From NCBI GenBank assembly GCA_946553045.1, contig CAMNRO010000017.1, forward strand, positions 1 to 50,260: 50,260 nt of DNA, written 5' to 3'. A program made the translations under genes and the position numbers. This document shows positions 15,308-24,667 of the stretch, one piece after another. The notes under the pieces are model-generated. The model had not been told where the DNA came from. It did no database searches and saw only the letters and a list, made by a program, of their open reading frames with translations. Source of the DNA: an uncultured Porphyromonadaceae bacterium (GTDB taxonomy: Bacteria; Bacteroidota; Bacteroidia; Bacteroidales; Muribaculaceae). How positions within the stretch are numbered: position 1 is the stretch's first letter; each line of letters starts with the position of its first letter.

Positions 15308-17620
15308 ATGAAAATAAAACATCTGCTTCTCCTTGCTTGCTCTGCATTGCTTTCTGCCGGTGTCTCCGCAACGCCTACGAAAGAATCGAAACAAGTGCGC
15401 GAAATCATAGCCAAAGTCAACGACAGCTGGCAAGCCGGGCACCCGGCCGAAACCTGGGCTTTCTGGGATAATGCCGCTTATCACACAGGCAACATGGAGG
15501 CCTATTTCCTCACAGGAAATGAAGCCTGGCGCGACTATTCGGAGCGCTGGGCCGAGCACAACCAGTGGAAAGGCGCCAAGAGCGACGACAAAAGCAAATG
15601 GAAATATGCCACCTACGGTGAAGACGACGAGCATGTGATGTTCGGCGACTGGCAGATTTGTTTTCAGACCTACGCCGACCTCTACCGTCTGCTGCCCGAC
15701 GACCGCAAGATACGCCGTGCCCGCGAAGTGATGGAATATGAAATGTCTACTCCACAAAACGATTACTGGTGGTGGGCCGACGGCCTCTACATGGTAATGC
15801 CCGTTATGACAAAACTCTACAAGATAAGCGGCAACGGCAGATATCTCGACAAGCTCTACGAATATATCCAGTACAGCGACAGTATCATGCTCGACCACGA
15901 GACCGGGCTTTATTACCGAGACGGAAAATATGTCTACCCAAAGCATAAAAGCACCAACGGTAAAAAGGATTTCTGGGCGCGCGGCGACGGCTGGGTGCTT
16001 GCCGGCCTCGCCAAAGTGCTTAAAGACCTGCCGTCCGACTATAAGAACCGCAAATTCTTCGAAGACAAGTTTATCAAACTGGCCGATGCCGTGGTGGCCT
16101 CTCAGCAGCCCGAAGGCTACTGGACGCGCTCTATGCTCGACCCAGAGCATGCTCCGGGACCGGAGACTTCCGGAACGGCATTTTTCACCTACGGTCTGCT
16201 ATGGGGTATAAACAACGGCCTGCTCAAAGACGCCGGATATACCGAAGCCGCTCTAAAAGGCTGGAATTATCTCAGCAAAACCGCCCTGCAGAAGGACGGC
16301 AGCGTGGGCTACGTGCAGCCGATTGGCGAAAAAGCGATTCCCGGCCAGGTGGTAGACCGCAAATCGGTATCGAACTTCGGCACCGGCGCATTCCTGCTCG
16401 CCGCATGCGAGTATGTGCGCTATCTAGAAAAAGAAACGAACGAAGACCGCGCCTACTGGGCCGGACTGGCCTATAAGATGGCAGAGCCCGTGCTCCGCAA
16501 TATGGCCGAAGGCAATCTGCAGAAGAACATGCTTGTAGAGGTGAGCCCCAACTGGGACGGCCGCAATATCAAGGTCACCTATATGGAGGCTTTCGGACGC
16601 CTCATGGCCGGTATCGCGCCTTGGCTTGCCCTGCCCGACAACGGGACCGAAGAGGGTGCGAAACGCACTCAGCTCCGCGAGTGGGCTCTCAGAGCCTATG
16701 CCAACGCCGTAGACCCCGACAGCCCGGACTATCTCCTATGGCGCCAGGAAGGACAGACACTCGTGGACGCCGCCTACATAGCCGAGTCATTCGTCCGCGG
16801 CTACGACGCCTTGTGGAAGCCTCTCGACGACAAGACTAAGCAACGCTACATCGACGAATTCACCCGTCTTCGCCGCATAGATCCTCCCTATACCAACTGG
16901 CTGCTTTTTTCATCGACCATAGAAAGTTTTCTTGCAAAAGCCGGTGCTCCGTTTGATGAATACCGTGTAAATTCAGCGGTCCGCAAGGTCGAGGAATGGT
17001 ACACCGGCGACGGCTGGTATGCCGACGGCCCGAATTTTGCTTTCGACTACTACAGCAGCTACGTTTTTCACCCAATGTACCTCGAAACGCTGCAGAACAT
17101 GAAGGATTCCGGCAAATACAGCCGCATTGACTATGACAAGTATTATGACCGTGCCCTGAAGCGCGCCCATAAATACAGCATTGTTCTCGAGCGCCTCATA
17201 TCGCCGGAAGGCACATTCCCTGTATTCGGTCGCTCGATACCCTACCGCATGGCCGCAATGCAGCCGCTGGCTCTGATGGCCTGGTATGGCAGATTGCCCG
17301 AAGGCATGGCCCCGGGCCAGGTGCGCGGTGCTCTGACCGATGTAATGCACCGCATGTACGACGGAAAGGACAATTTCAACGAGGGAGGATTCCTGACCAT
17401 CGGTTTTGCCGGACGTCAGCCAAATATTGCCGACTGGTACACCAACAACGGCTCGCTCTACATGACATCGCTGGCATTCCTCCCGCTCGGTCTGCCGGCA
17501 AGCGACCCCTTCTGGACCGACGCACCCCTGCCGCGCACATCGCAGAAAGCCTGGGGCGGCCAAGCCTTCCCCAAAGACCACCACTGGTCCGACACCATCA
17601 CTACCCGCGACCGGTTCTAA
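15308..17620 (+). CDS. Two-domain GH105-type unsaturated glucuronyl/rhamnogalacturonyl hydrolase plus DUF2264
   Basis: From the ATG at 15308 the product is 770 residues with a clear signal peptide (LLLLACSALLSAGVSA), so it acts outside the cytoplasm. Residues about 25-380 resemble GH105/GH88 unsaturated uronyl hydrolases (WWWADGLYM, FWARGDGWVLAGLAKVL, barrel-of-helices spacing). These enzymes remove the 4,5-unsaturated sugars left by polysaccharide lyases. Residues about 385-765 resemble DUF2264 (TNWLLFSSTIESFLA, DGWYADGPNFAFDYYSSYV), a family linked in CAZy to beta-glucuronidase activity (GH154). The two (alpha/alpha)6-like modules would act on successive uronic-acid residues of pectin- or glycan-derived oligosaccharides. 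No transporter or lyase gene sits beside it, and its stop is only 14 nt from the convergent dinB stop. Substrate is inferred. Confidence 0.82.
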   Translation: MKIKHLLLLACSALLSAGVSATPTKESKQVREIIAKVNDSWQAGHPAETWAFWDNAAYHTGNMEAYFLTGNEAWRDYSERWAEHNQWKGAKSDDKSKWKYATYGEDDEHVMFGDWQICFQTYADLYRLLPDDRKIRRAREVMEYEMSTPQNDYWWWADGLYMVMPVMTKLYKISGNGRYLDKLYEYIQYSDSIMLDHETGLYYRDGKYVYPKHKSTNGKKDFWARGDGWVLAGLAKVLKDLPSDYKNRKFFEDKFIKLADAVVASQQPEGYWTRSMLDPEHAPGPETSGTAFFTYGLLWGINNGLLKDAGYTEAALKGWNYLSKTALQKDGSVGYVQPIGEKAIPGQVVDRKSVSNFGTGAFLLAACEYVRYLEKETNEDRAYWAGLAYKMAEPVLRNMAEGNLQKNMLVEVSPNWDGRNIKVTYMEAFGRLMAGIAPWLALPDNGTEEGAKRTQLREWALRAYANAVDPDSPDYLLWRQEGQTLVDAAYIAESFVRGYDALWKPLDDKTKQRYIDEFTRLRRIDPPYTNWLLFSSTIESFLAKAGAPFDEYRVNSAVRKVEEWYTGDGWYADGPNFAFDYYSSYVFHPMYLETLQNMKDSGKYSRIDYDKYYDRALKRAHKYSIVLERLISPEGTFPVFGRSIPYRMAAMQPLALMAWYGRLPEGMAPGQVRGALTDVMHRMYDGKDNFNEGGFLTIGFAGRQPNIADWYTNNGSLYMTSLAFLPLGLPASDPFWTDAPLPRTSQKAWGGQAFPKDHHWSDTITTRDRF

Positions 17621-17634
17621 GGGCTTGTTCAGGG

Positions 17635-18702
17635 TCAGATGTCGAGGAGGAGCTGACGGGAGTCGCCGGAGGATTCGGTTTTGGTGGAAGATGAGAGCGT
17701 GAGCCCCATCAGACGGATTGGCTTCTCTATCTGTGCTTTCTCGAGCAGCTGCATGGCGTGGGGCATGAGCGCTTCGGGGCTATAGTCGTCTTCGATACCC
17801 GATATGCTTCGCGAAATGTTTGTAAAGTCGGTGTAGCGCAGTTTCAATGTGAGGGTGTTGCCTTTGAAATTCTTGCGGGCGATACGTCCGGACAATTCTT
17901 CGACCACGCTTTGAAGCATGCGTCGTATATCGTCGTCAGTACTTATGTCCTCCTTGAGGGTCCGCTCACACCCTACGGATTTTCGTATGCGGTAAGCTTC
18001 GACCGGACGCTCGTCGACACCGCGCGCGAAATTATAGAACAGCGGACCGGCTTTGCCGAAGTGCAGGCGTAGTTCCGGCTGCGAGAACTTGCGGAGGTCG
18101 GCCCCGGTATATATGCCGAGGGCGTGCATTTTGGCAGCCGTGACAGGCCCTACGCCCCAGAACGATTCTACGGGCATACGGGCTATAAAATCGGGGGCAT
18201 ATTCCGGCGCTATGACGCATAAACCGTCGGGTTTGCGATAGTCCGACGCAATCTTTGCGAGAAATTTATTGTAGGAAACGCCGGCTGAAGCCACAAGCCC
18301 AAGCCGGCTGCGTATTTTCTGCTTTATCTCGCGGGCAATATCGACCGCCAGCTCATGACCGGTAAAATTGTCGGTTACGTCCAGAAATGCCTCATCGAGC
18401 GATATCGGCTCGATTGTATCGGTGTATTCATGAAAAATCTCATGAATCTGTGCCGACACAGATTTATAGACATCGAAGCGACAATCTACAAATATAAGGC
18501 CCGGACACATTCGCCTCGCCTTTGACGAGGACATGGCCGAACGCACACCGTAGCGCCTCGCCTCATAGCTCGCCGCTGCAACAACGCCGCGCCCGTCAGC
18601 CTGACCTACGGCAATCGGCTTGCCTTTGAGCTCAGGATTGTCGCGCTGCTCTACGGAAGCGTAGAACGCGTCCATGTCGATATGTATAATCTTTCTGACC
18701 AT
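17635..18702 (-). CDS. dinB: DNA polymerase IV (Y-family translesion polymerase)
   Basis: This 355-residue protein is a typical Pol IV. It has the N-terminal metal site IIHIDMDAFYASVEQ, the second acidic motif SLDEAFLDV, helix-hairpin-helix segments (WGVGPVTAAKMHALGIYTGADL) and a little-finger domain. The last residues, QLLLDI, resemble the beta-clamp-binding peptide of E. coli Pol IV. It extends primers past damaged or misaligned template with low fidelity. The gene starts only 9 nt past the terminator stem that follows tRNA-Pro, leaving little room for a promoter of its own. Confidence 0.93.
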   Translation of the reverse strand: MVRKIIHIDMDAFYASVEQRDNPELKGKPIAVGQADGRGVVAAASYEARRYGVRSAMSSSKARRMCPGLIFVDCRFDVYKSVSAQIHEIFHEYTDTIEPISLDEAFLDVTDNFTGHELAVDIAREIKQKIRSRLGLVASAGVSYNKFLAKIASDYRKPDGLCVIAPEYAPDFIARMPVESFWGVGPVTAAKMHALGIYTGADLRKFSQPELRLHFGKAGPLFYNFARGVDERPVEAYRIRKSVGCERTLKEDISTDDDIRRMLQSVVEELSGRIARKNFKGNTLTLKLRYTDFTNISRSISGIEDDYSPEALMPHAMQLLEKAQIEKPIRLMGLTLSSSTKTESSGDSRQLLLDI

Positions 18703-18710
18703 ATAAGAGA

Positions 18711-18743
18711 AAAAGAGCCCGACTCGGTGAGTCGGGCTCTTTT
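18711..18743 (-). terminator. Terminator between tRNA-Pro and dinB
   Basis: A 15-bp perfect stem (18711-18725 with 18729-18743) with core GAGCCCGACTC/GAGTCGGGCTC and a 3-nt loop is flanked by A and T runs, so it can work in both directions. On the minus strand it follows tRNA-Pro and ends 9 nt before the dinB start codon. Confidence 0.8.
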
Positions 18744-18758
18744 TGCTTTTGACTTTAG

Positions 18759-18832
18759 TCGGGGTGACTAGACTCGAACTAGCGACCTCACGCCCCCCAG
18801 ACGCGTACTCTAACCAACTGAGCTACACCCCG
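18759..18832 (-). tRNA. tRNA-Pro (anticodon GGG)
   Basis: The minus strand folds into a standard cloverleaf of 74 nt. The acceptor stem is CGGGGTG/CACCCCG, with the C1-G72 pair and A73 discriminator characteristic of bacterial tRNA-Pro. The D-arm has GCTC/GAGT with loop AGTTGGTTA. The anticodon stem is CGCGT/GCGTG with loop CTGGGGG, giving anticodon GGG. The T-arm is GCTAG-TTCGAGT-CTAGT. CCA is not encoded. A consensus promoter precedes it and a strong terminator follows. Confidence 0.96.
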
Positions 18833-18850
18833 TGTTTCTCAAAAGCGTTG

Positions 18851-18882
18851 CAAAGGTAGGCACTTTTTTGATACCGTGCAAA
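18851..18882 (-). promoter_or_regulatory. Consensus promoter of tRNA-Pro
   Basis: On the minus strand TTTG (18879-18882) is followed after 20 bp by TACCTTTG (18851-18858), a full match to the Bacteroidota -33/-7 pattern. The tRNA 5' end lies about 18 nt downstream of the -7 element. Confidence 0.8.
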
Positions 18883-18956
18883 TTTTTTAGCAAGTTTTTT
18901 TACTAAAAAATTCAACTATTTTTGCAAATCGCTAAATTAGAGCACTTTGTGAAATG

Positions 18957-19478
18957 TTAAATTTTAAAGCGGAATCCGAACTGAAACATGCCTTGTGCTC
19001 CAAAACCAGCTTCGGCAAATAAACCTACATTACGGGAAAGGTCGACCTGCGCGCCTACCGGCACAATCTGGAAGGCACAATATGATTTAGTATAGTTGTC
19101 GTCATCTCTTGGCTGCATATATGAAAATTCGACACCGAGACCAAGTTTTGCATACAACATGACGATACTGTTTCGGTAATACTCATAGCGGCCGTTGAAC
19201 ATCACGGCGTGATAAGCGATATGGCTGGCATCAGGACCTTTCGTGCTTGTCGAAGAGAAAGTGTAAGACGGACCAATCCACACTTTGGGGGCTACCTTGA
19301 AATTAAGACCAAGATTAAGAGCGCCCCAGGCAGTATTGACATGTTTCCAGCTGTCGTGCATATTGGTTGCGTCCATCTGTGTATAAGCTCCGTAAGAAGC
19401 AGTGATTTCGGCTTTCTGGGCCGACATGCCGAGCGTTGCGATAGCGGCTACGAGACATACAAGAAGTTTCTTAATCAT
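18957..19478 (-). CDS. Small outer-membrane beta-barrel-like protein
   Basis: The 173-residue product has a signal peptide cleaved near GMSA-QKA. The mature part is made of alternating polar/aromatic strands (ITASYGAYTQ, ALNLGLNFKV, VWIGPSYTFSS, VMFNGRYEYY, MLYAKLGLGVEFSY, VGLFAEAGFG) and ends in an aromatic/basic strand (FQFGFRFKI), as expected for a small eight-stranded outer-membrane barrel of the porin/OmpW-like kind. It stands alone between tRNA-Pro and the NhaC gene. No enzyme motif is visible, and its function is unknown. Confidence 0.7.
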   Translation of the reverse strand: MIKKLLVCLVAAIATLGMSAQKAEITASYGAYTQMDATNMHDSWKHVNTAWGALNLGLNFKVAPKVWIGPSYTFSSTSTKGPDASHIAYHAVMFNGRYEYYRNSIVMLYAKLGLGVEFSYMQPRDDDNYTKSYCAFQIVPVGAQVDLSRNVGLFAEAGFGAQGMFQFGFRFKI

Positions 19479-19543
19479 AACAATAGTTGAAAAGTGTTAG
19501 CACTAAGAAAACACATGTATGCCCATATTGGTTCAATGCGTCG

Positions 19544-20872
19544 TCACTTATCATAGACTGCGACGACTCTGTGCCTCGGACTTCCGATGGCAATTGCGCC
19601 TGCCACACACAGGCAGAGAGCCCATGGATAGAACAGCCATGGCCATGGAGCAGCCGGAGAAATACCGGCCATGCCGGTTGCAAGCAGTGTCTGCGCGCCA
19701 AACGGGATGAGGCACTGCATGATACAGCTCGATGTATCGAGCAGCGATGCCGCGCGTTTCGGAGATATGCCATATCGAGTGGCGAGACTTCGACATAAAG
19801 ACCCCGTAGTGAGGATAGCGACAGTATTGTTAGCCGTGCACATATTCACAGCCCCGGTTATGAGACACATAGCCGCCTGCGCGCCCCGGTATCCAAGCCC
19901 ACGGCTCGATATTGCCCTGAGAAGAAAATCGATACCACCGGCAGCCTTGACAACACCCAGCATGCCTGCCGCAAGGAGTGTTATGACTATGAGCTCGCTC
20001 ATTCCCGTCACTCCGGCACCGAGCAGAGACACGGCCTCAAGCGGCATCATGCCGAATGGAACGGCACAAAGCAGAGCAAGCATAATACCGCTCACAAGCA
20101 CAATAACTACATTTACGCCTGCTGCAGCCATGCCTATCACGAGCGCATAAGGAGCTATGAGGCGCACATCAGCCCATGACAGTTCGCCGGCCTCAACAGA
20201 CTGGCCGTTGCCGAGACCGATAAAAGTGTATATCACCAGCGTAATAATTGCGGCAGGAAGTGCGAGTCTGATATTGGCTTTGAATTTATCGGCCATCGCG
20301 CAGCCCTGCGTACGTGTGGCGGCTATGGTAGTATCGGAAATAAACGACAGATTATCGCCAAAGAAAGCCCCGCTCAATACCGCCGCAAGATAAAGCGGCA
20401 CCTCCGAACCCGAACTTTCGGCAAACTGCACCACAAGAGGTGTCAAAGCCACGACCGTACCGACAGAGGTGCCGATAGACATACTTATAAGACATGCGGC
20501 AATAAAGATAGCGGGAAGTATGAATCCGGCCGGAAAGATATGCATGGTAAGACGCACGGTGGCGTCTACAGCCCCCATGCCCTTGGCCAGTGAAGCGAAC
20601 GCACCGGCAAGGATAAATATCCATACCATATATAATATGTTTTCGCGTCCGGCAGCTGTGGAAAATACTTTAATACGCTCTACCAGCGGACGTCCTCGAA
20701 ATATGAGTATGCTCCATACCGAGGCCGCAATCAAAGCCACCGTAATAGGTATGGCATAGAAATCGCCCAGAAACAGAGAGGAACCAAGATATAGTAAAAG
20801 AAAAACAATTGCGGGCGAGAGTGCAATCAGGCCGCCAAGGCGTGAAGCGGAAATAAATCTATACAATTGCAT
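19544..20872 (-). CDS. nhaC: NhaC-family sodium/proton antiporter
   Basis: From the ATG at 20872 this is a 442-residue polytopic membrane protein with about 11-12 transmembrane helices. The Na+/H+ antiporter signature is seen in ISMSIGTSVGTVVALTPLVV, followed by GAFFGDNLSFISDTTIAATR, which holds the acidic and polar residues expected of the ion path. It would exchange sodium (in some relatives malate/lactate) for protons at the inner membrane. The in-frame TTG at 20923 is rejected as start because the promoter elements lie across it. The neighbours are unrelated. Confidence 0.85.
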   Translation of the reverse strand: MQLYRFISASRLGGLIALSPAIVFLLLYLGSSLFLGDFYAIPITVALIAASVWSILIFRGRPLVERIKVFSTAAGRENILYMVWIFILAGAFASLAKGMGAVDATVRLTMHIFPAGFILPAIFIAACLISMSIGTSVGTVVALTPLVVQFAESSGSEVPLYLAAVLSGAFFGDNLSFISDTTIAATRTQGCAMADKFKANIRLALPAAIITLVIYTFIGLGNGQSVEAGELSWADVRLIAPYALVIGMAAAGVNVVIVLVSGIMLALLCAVPFGMMPLEAVSLLGAGVTGMSELIVITLLAAGMLGVVKAAGGIDFLLRAISSRGLGYRGAQAAMCLITGAVNMCTANNTVAILTTGSLCRSLATRYGISPKRAASLLDTSSCIMQCLIPFGAQTLLATGMAGISPAAPWPWLFYPWALCLCVAGAIAIGSPRHRVVAVYDK

Positions 20873-20893
20873 ATAATCGTGAAAAATCTTCCG

Positions 20894-20924
20894 CAAAATT
20901 AGCAAATCTCCATCAATAATCAAA
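20894..20924 (-). promoter_or_regulatory. Promoter of nhaC that fixes its start codon
   Basis: On the minus strand TTTG (20921-20924) and TAATTTTG (20894-20901) are 19 bp apart and fit both consensus elements. Transcription would begin near 20888, giving a leader of only about 15 nt before the ATG at 20872 and excluding the longer reading frame. Confidence 0.7.
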
Positions 20925-21084
20925 CCACAAGGTAGTTAAAAAGAGTATCGAACGCTGGAAACCCTATCCAATTACCAATAATAATTCATAAAAAAACAAG
21001 ATGTATTCATAAGCAAAACGAGAAGTCGTCGCTGCAAGAGATTGTTCTATACAGGCCATTTTAATGTCGGTTGAAAGATACAAC

Positions 21085-21115
21085 TTTGTGCATTTGGTAT
21101 TTTTTTGTAAATTTG
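21085..21115 (+). promoter_or_regulatory. Promoter of metG
   Basis: TTTG (21085-21088) and TAAATTTG (21108-21115) are separated by 19 bp, matching the Bacteroidota promoter. Initiation near 21122 leaves a leader of about 40 nt before the ATG at 21164 and rules out the upstream in-frame codon at 21071. Confidence 0.75.
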
Positions 21116-21163
21116 CGTTTTCAACAAGAGGGCATTCTTTATCCCTTAGAAAACGATCGAAAA

Positions 21164-23206
21164 ATGAGCAAAGAATATAAGCGCACGCTGATTACCACAG
21201 CACTACCCTACACCAACGGCCCTGTCCATATCGGGCATCTTGCCGGCGTCTACGTACCGGCCGATATATATGCACGTTACCTCAGACTTGCCGGCCGCCC
21301 CGTGACTCTGGTGGGCGGCAGCGACGAACACGGTGTGCCCATCACCCTGAAGGCCCGCGCCGAGGGGGTGACACCGCAGGATATTGTAGACCGCTATCAC
21401 GCTCTTATCAAGAAATCGTTCGAGGGTCTTGGAATTTCGTTCGACGTTTACTCGCGCACCACATCAGACATACACTCTGAAACGGCATCGGAATTTTTCA
21501 GTCATCTCTATGAAAACGGTCAGTTCATCGAAAAGGAATCGATGCAGCTTTACGACCCCGAGGCCGGCCAGTTCCTTGCCGACCGCTATGTAACCGGCGA
21601 ATGCCCTCACTGCCACAATCCGAAAGCATATGGCGACCAGTGCGAGGCCTGCGGCACATCGCTCAACGCCACAGACCTTATCAACCCACACAGCGCCATC
21701 ACCGGAAGCGTACCCGAGCTTCGCCCGACACGCCACTGGTATCTGCCGCTCGACCGCTGGGAGCCTGCTCTGCGCGAATGGATTCTCGAAGGCCACAAGG
21801 AGTGGAAGAGCAATGTCTACGGCCAGTGCAAATCATGGCTCGACATGGGTCTTCAGCCCCGTGCCGTGAGCCGCGACCTGTCGTGGGGTGTACCGGTGCC
21901 CGTCGAAGGCGCCGAGGGCAAAGTACTTTACGTATGGTTCGACGCACCTATCGGCTATATCTCGAACACCAAGGAGCTCTACCCTGAAAGCTGGCAGACA
22001 TGGTGGAAAGACCCCGAAACCCGCATTATCAACTTCATAGGCAAGGACAACATTGTATTCCACTGCATTGTGTTCCCGGCAATGCTCATGGCATACGGCG
22101 ACAACTTCCAGCTGCCCGACAATGTGCCCGCCAATGAATTCCTCAACCTCGAGGGCGACAAAATATCGACATCGCGCAACTGGGCCGTATGGCTCCACGA
22201 ATATCTCGAGGATTTCCCCGGCAAGCAGGACGTGCTGCGCTATGTTCTGACAGCCAACGCCCCCGAAACCAAAGACAACGATTTCACATGGCGAGATTTC
22301 CAGGCACGCAACAACAACGAGCTTGTGGCTATCCTCGGAAACTTCATCAACCGTGTAATCGTTCTGACCCATAAATATTTCAACGGCATTGTTCCGGCCG
22401 AAGGCCAGCTCGAGGACATCGACAAGGCTATCTATGCCGAAATGGACGGCCTCAAGAAGTCGCTCACCGACAACCTCGAGAATTTCCATTTCCGCGAAGC
22501 CCTCAAAGACGCAATGGCATTCGCCCGCGCCGGCAATAAATATCTTCAGGAAACCGAGCCATGGAAAGTATGGAAAGAGAATCCGGCCCGCGTAGAGACT
22601 GTGCTCAATGTATGCCTTCAGGTATGCGCCTCTCTCGCAGTGGTAATGGAACCGTTCATGCCTTTCATGAGCGATAAACTGAGCAAAATACTCGGCCTCG
22701 GCAAACTAAGCTGGGATATGATAGGCAGCAAACCTGTAGCAGCAGGCACTACAATAGGCCAGCCGGAATTCCTTTTTGAAAAAATCGACGACGCCACAAT
22801 CCAGGCTCAGGTAGACCGCCTTGTCGAGACCAAACGCCAGAACGATATACGCAATTTCAAGCCCGCACCCGTTCAGGCTGAAATATCAATCGACGATTTC
22901 GGCAAAATGGATTTGCGTGTAGGCACCGTCATCAGCTGCGAACGTGTCAAAAAGGCCGACAAGCTACTGAAATTCAGCATAAACGACGGCACAGAAACTC
23001 CGCGCACAATAGTTTCCGGCATAGCCAAGCACTATGAGCCGGAAGCCCTTGTCGGCAAACAAGTGATATTTGTTGCCAATCTTGCGCCGGCCAAAATACG
23101 CGGTATCGAATCGCAGGGTATGATTCTGTCGGCTCTCAACGCCGACGGCAGCCTCACCGTTGCCTCGCCGTCGACAGAAGCCACCCCAGGCGCCCAAGTC
23201 AAATAG
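21164..23206 (+). CDS. metG: Methionyl-tRNA synthetase
   Basis: The 680-residue enzyme charges tRNA-Met. The class I signature HIGH is in [10 protein letters not shown] (about residues 20-28) and the KMSKS equivalent is DKISTSRNW (about 332). A zinc-binding knuckle CPHC...CEAC lies in the connective domain (about 146-163). The C-terminus (about 570-680, [32 protein letters not shown]) is the EMAP-II/Trbp111-like tRNA-binding domain, absent from some short MetRS forms. The start at 21164 fits the promoter position and the conserved N-terminus [19 protein letters not shown]. It appears monocistronic. Confidence 0.97.
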   Translation: MSKEYKRTLITTALPYTNGPVHIGHLAGVYVPADIYARYLRLAGRPVTLVGGSDEHGVPITLKARAEGVTPQDIVDRYHALIKKSFEGLGISFDVYSRTTSDIHSETASEFFSHLYENGQFIEKESMQLYDPEAGQFLADRYVTGECPHCHNPKAYGDQCEACGTSLNATDLINPHSAITGSVPELRPTRHWYLPLDRWEPALREWILEGHKEWKSNVYGQCKSWLDMGLQPRAVSRDLSWGVPVPVEGAEGKVLYVWFDAPIGYISNTKELYPESWQTWWKDPETRIINFIGKDNIVFHCIVFPAMLMAYGDNFQLPDNVPANEFLNLEGDKISTSRNWAVWLHEYLEDFPGKQDVLRYVLTANAPETKDNDFTWRDFQARNNNELVAILGNFINRVIVLTHKYFNGIVPAEGQLEDIDKAIYAEMDGLKKSLTDNLENFHFREALKDAMAFARAGNKYLQETEPWKVWKENPARVETVLNVCLQVCASLAVVMEPFMPFMSDKLSKILGLGKLSWDMIGSKPVAAGTTIGQPEFLFEKIDDATIQAQVDRLVETKRQNDIRNFKPAPVQAEISIDDFGKMDLRVGTVISCERVKKADKLLKFSINDGTETPRTIVSGIAKHYEPEALVGKQVIFVANLAPAKIRGIESQGMILSALNADGSLTVASPSTEATPGAQVK

Positions 23207-23214
23207 CTATGTTT

Positions 23215-23244
23215 ATAGAGTCCGGCGCATATGCCGGGCTCTAT
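23215..23244 (+). terminator. Hairpin after metG
   Basis: ATAGAGTCCGGC and GCCGGGCTCTAT form a 12-bp stem with one G-T pair and a 6-nt loop, beginning 8 nt after the metG stop. No T-tract follows, so it may be a weak terminator or an mRNA-end stabiliser. It sits 26 nt before the asparaginase start. Confidence 0.5.
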
Positions 23245-23270
23245 GCAAACCTTGATAAGTCTTTTCCTCG

Positions 23271-24314
23271 ATGAAGCCCAAAATACTCATAGTCTATACT
23301 GGCGGCACAATCGGTATGATTGAAGACCCGGTCTCCAAAGCATTGCGTCCCTTCAATTTCGACCACCTCATAGAGAATGTGCCGAAAGTGAAGATGTTGG
23401 ATTACGAAATAGACCATATCCAATTCGACCAGCCAATCGACTCTTCGGACATGAATGTGATGCATTGGAATCAGATATGTCATTCCATTGCGGACAATTA
23501 TGATTCCTATGACGGCTTTGTTGTTCTCCATGGCACCGACACTATGGCCTATACGGCCTCGGCCCTTTCGTTCATGCTCGAAGACTTGCATAAACCGGTT
23601 ATAATCACCGGTTCGCAACTACCGATAGGCGAAGTGCGCACCGACGGTGAGGAAAATCTTATCACGGCACTCCAGATAGCCGCCGCCCGCGACACCAACG
23701 GCAAACCGACCGTGTGCGAAGTCGCAATCCTATTCGAAGATTACCTTTGGCGCGGCAACCGCTCTACGAAACAGAGCGCAGACAATTTCAATGCCTTCAA
23801 TAGCAACAATTATCCCGAACTCGCCAGAATAGGACTGGGCATTCAGTTCAACCACGATGTCCTTCACAAGGTTTCCGAAGAGAAACCTCTTAAACCGCAT
23901 TACGAACTCGACACGAATGTCATGCCGGTCGATTTATTTCCGGGTATCAGTCCGGAAGTGCTTCGCCACCAACTTTTCACACCAGGTGTGAAAGGTATCA
24001 TTCTGCGCACATACGGAGCCGGCAATGCCCCGACAGCGCCATGGTTTATCGATGCCGTCCGCGAGTGCATTGAAAGCGGCCGTGTGATACTGAACGTGAC
24101 TCAATGCGTCAACGGAGGAGTGCATCCGAAGCGATACGTGGCCGGAAATCTTCTTGCTGAAACCGGCGTGGTATCCGGAGATGACCTTACATTCGAAGCT
24201 GCCATCACCAAAATGATGTTCCTCTTCGGACAAGGATACGACGCTAAAGAAGTATCGGAACGGCTCTCCCGACCTATCGCCGGAGAAATGACTCTATCGC
24301 ATCACAAAGCATGA
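23271..24314 (+). CDS. ansA: Type I L-asparaginase
   Basis: The 347-residue cytoplasmic enzyme hydrolyses asparagine to aspartate and ammonia. Both catalytic threonine segments are present: VYTGGTIGM near the N-terminus and VLHGTDTMAYTASALSFML (about residues 84-102). Other family features are the GSQLPIGEVRTDGEENL stretch and the C-terminal subdomain with LRTYGAGNAP. No signal peptide is seen, in keeping with the low-affinity type I class. Its last four bases overlap the start of the following small secreted-protein gene (ATGA at 24311). Confidence 0.93.
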   Translation: MKPKILIVYTGGTIGMIEDPVSKALRPFNFDHLIENVPKVKMLDYEIDHIQFDQPIDSSDMNVMHWNQICHSIADNYDSYDGFVVLHGTDTMAYTASALSFMLEDLHKPVIITGSQLPIGEVRTDGEENLITALQIAAARDTNGKPTVCEVAILFEDYLWRGNRSTKQSADNFNAFNSNNYPELARIGLGIQFNHDVLHKVSEEKPLKPHYELDTNVMPVDLFPGISPEVLRHQLFTPGVKGIILRTYGAGNAPTAPWFIDAVRECIESGRVILNVTQCVNGGVHPKRYVAGNLLAETGVVSGDDLTFEAAITKMMFLFGQGYDAKEVSERLSRPIAGEMTLSHHKA

Positions 24315-24637
24315 ACCGGATACTCGCGCTGATGGTTTTACAGTTTGCCGTGGCGGCCATGCCGCTTGCTGCGGCCGACAGCCGTGTACCTTTGTGGGAA
24401 ACCGTAGAGGTCCGCGACGAGACTCCAACCGTCGAAAACGAGCCTATAGAAATCACCACACGCGAGCGACAGATATATATCACCACAAGCCGACCGGTAG
24501 AAATTTGCGTTTATTCAATTTTAGGGCAACTTATTACAAAACGAAAAATATCGCCTGGCACCGTACGCCTGACCTTAGGCTCACGAGGTGTATATATACT
24601 TAAAACTGATACGGCGACACGCCGCATCAATCTTTGA
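24311..24637 (+). CDS. Mini secreted protein made of a signal peptide and a sorting-tail-like domain
   Basis: The 108-residue product has a signal peptide (LALMVLQFAVAAMPLAAA), a short acidic linker rich in Glu/Thr, and a C-terminal 45 residues that look like the end domain of secreted Bacteroidota proteins (EICVYSILGQLITKRKI, then SRGVYILKTDTATRRINL). There is essentially no body between export signal and tail. It overlaps the asparaginase stop codon by four bases, so the two are translationally coupled although their locations differ. It could be a remnant of a larger secreted protein or a genuine small periplasmic or surface protein. Function is unknown. Confidence 0.6.
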   Translation: MNRILALMVLQFAVAAMPLAAADSRVPLWETVEVRDETPTVENEPIEITTRERQIYITTSRPVEICVYSILGQLITKRKISPGTVRLTLGSRGVYILKTDTATRRINL

Positions 24638-24667
24638 CGTCATTTTGCGCGTTAATATTAATATCAT

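Noticed and set aside
21071..21163. N-terminal extension of MetG
   Set aside because: The promoter elements at 21085-21115 lie inside this stretch, so it cannot be in the mRNA.
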